Assembly (NCBI GenBank): GCA_028749105.1
Contig: JAQUQF010000103.1
Coordinates: 1 to 6,411 of the forward strand
Direction of reading: 5' to 3'
Source of the DNA: Acidobacteriota bacterium
GTDB taxonomy: Bacteria > Acidobacteriota > Aminicenantia > UBA2199
Length of the DNA stretch: 6,411 bases
The translations under genes and the position numbers were made by a program. How positions within the stretch are numbered: the first letter of the stretch is position 1; every line of letters starts with the position of its first letter. This document shows, piece after piece, positions 6,388-6,411 of this stretch. Below the pieces are notes generated by a model that had not been told where the DNA came from, ran no database searches, and worked only from the letters and a program-made list of their open reading frames with translations.

Positions 6388-6396
6388 TTTTTTCTT
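6371..6396 (+). terminator. Weak candidate intrinsic terminator overlapping the phoU stop
   Basis: AGATCAG (6371-6377) can pair with CTGATTT (6384-6390), giving 7 pairs including one G-T wobble, around the 6-base loop CGGCAA. T residues continue to 6396, interrupted by one C. The stem has few GC pairs and overlaps the last codons and stop of phoU, so termination may be partial. The window ends 15 bases later, so a better terminator downstream cannot be excluded. Confidence 0.3.
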
Positions 6397-6411
6397 CGCC
6401 GCAGGAAATTA

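Overview
The window is a bacterial inorganic-phosphate uptake locus, with every gene on the + strand. From left to right it holds: the 3' part of a DUF47/PhoU-like Pit accessory gene, a Pit-family low-affinity phosphate permease, a 128-base intergenic region with a strong promoter, and then a compact high-affinity operon pstS-pstC-pstA-pstB1-pstB2-phoU. The DNA is GC-rich with GC-rich third codon positions. PstS has a lipoprotein signal. No gene in the window is diagnostic of a phylum, so I leave the taxonomy open beyond 'a high-GC bacterium'. No phoR/phoB-type two-component genes lie inside the window.

Layout. Bases 1-451 are the DUF47 gene, cut at its 5' end by the window edge. Bases 465-1463 are pit, only 13 bases downstream and probably co-transcribed with it. 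Bases 1464-1591 are the regulatory region: a tandem 16-bp imperfect direct repeat, a TTGACA/16/TAAAAT promoter with an extended -10, and a strong Shine-Dalgarno sequence before a GTG start. Bases 1592-6387 are the pst operon, with junctions of 4, 2, -7, 1 and 14 bases, which points to translational coupling. Bases 6371-6396 form a weak hairpin plus T-tract overlapping the phoU stop.

How it works together. Pit imports phosphate by ion symport, and its DUF47 partner is a PhoU-fold protein thought to control it. PstS captures phosphate outside the membrane. PstC and PstA form the channel, two PstB proteins power it, and PhoU links transporter state to phosphate signalling and restrains uptake. 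The locus therefore holds two phosphate uptake modules, each with its own PhoU-superfamily regulator.

The most notable observation is that the two PstB ATPases have complementary motif losses. PstB1 keeps LSGGQ but has lost the Q-loop Gln (Ala94) and the switch His (Asn206), and its Walker A is unusual. PstB2 has perfect Walker A, Q-loop and switch His but a broken signature (LSLEQ). In a PstB1-PstB2 heterodimer all intact elements fall into one ATP site and all lost elements into the other. This predicts an obligate asymmetric phosphate importer with one consensus and one degenerate site, an architecture best known from heterodimeric ABC exporters, TAP and CFTR.
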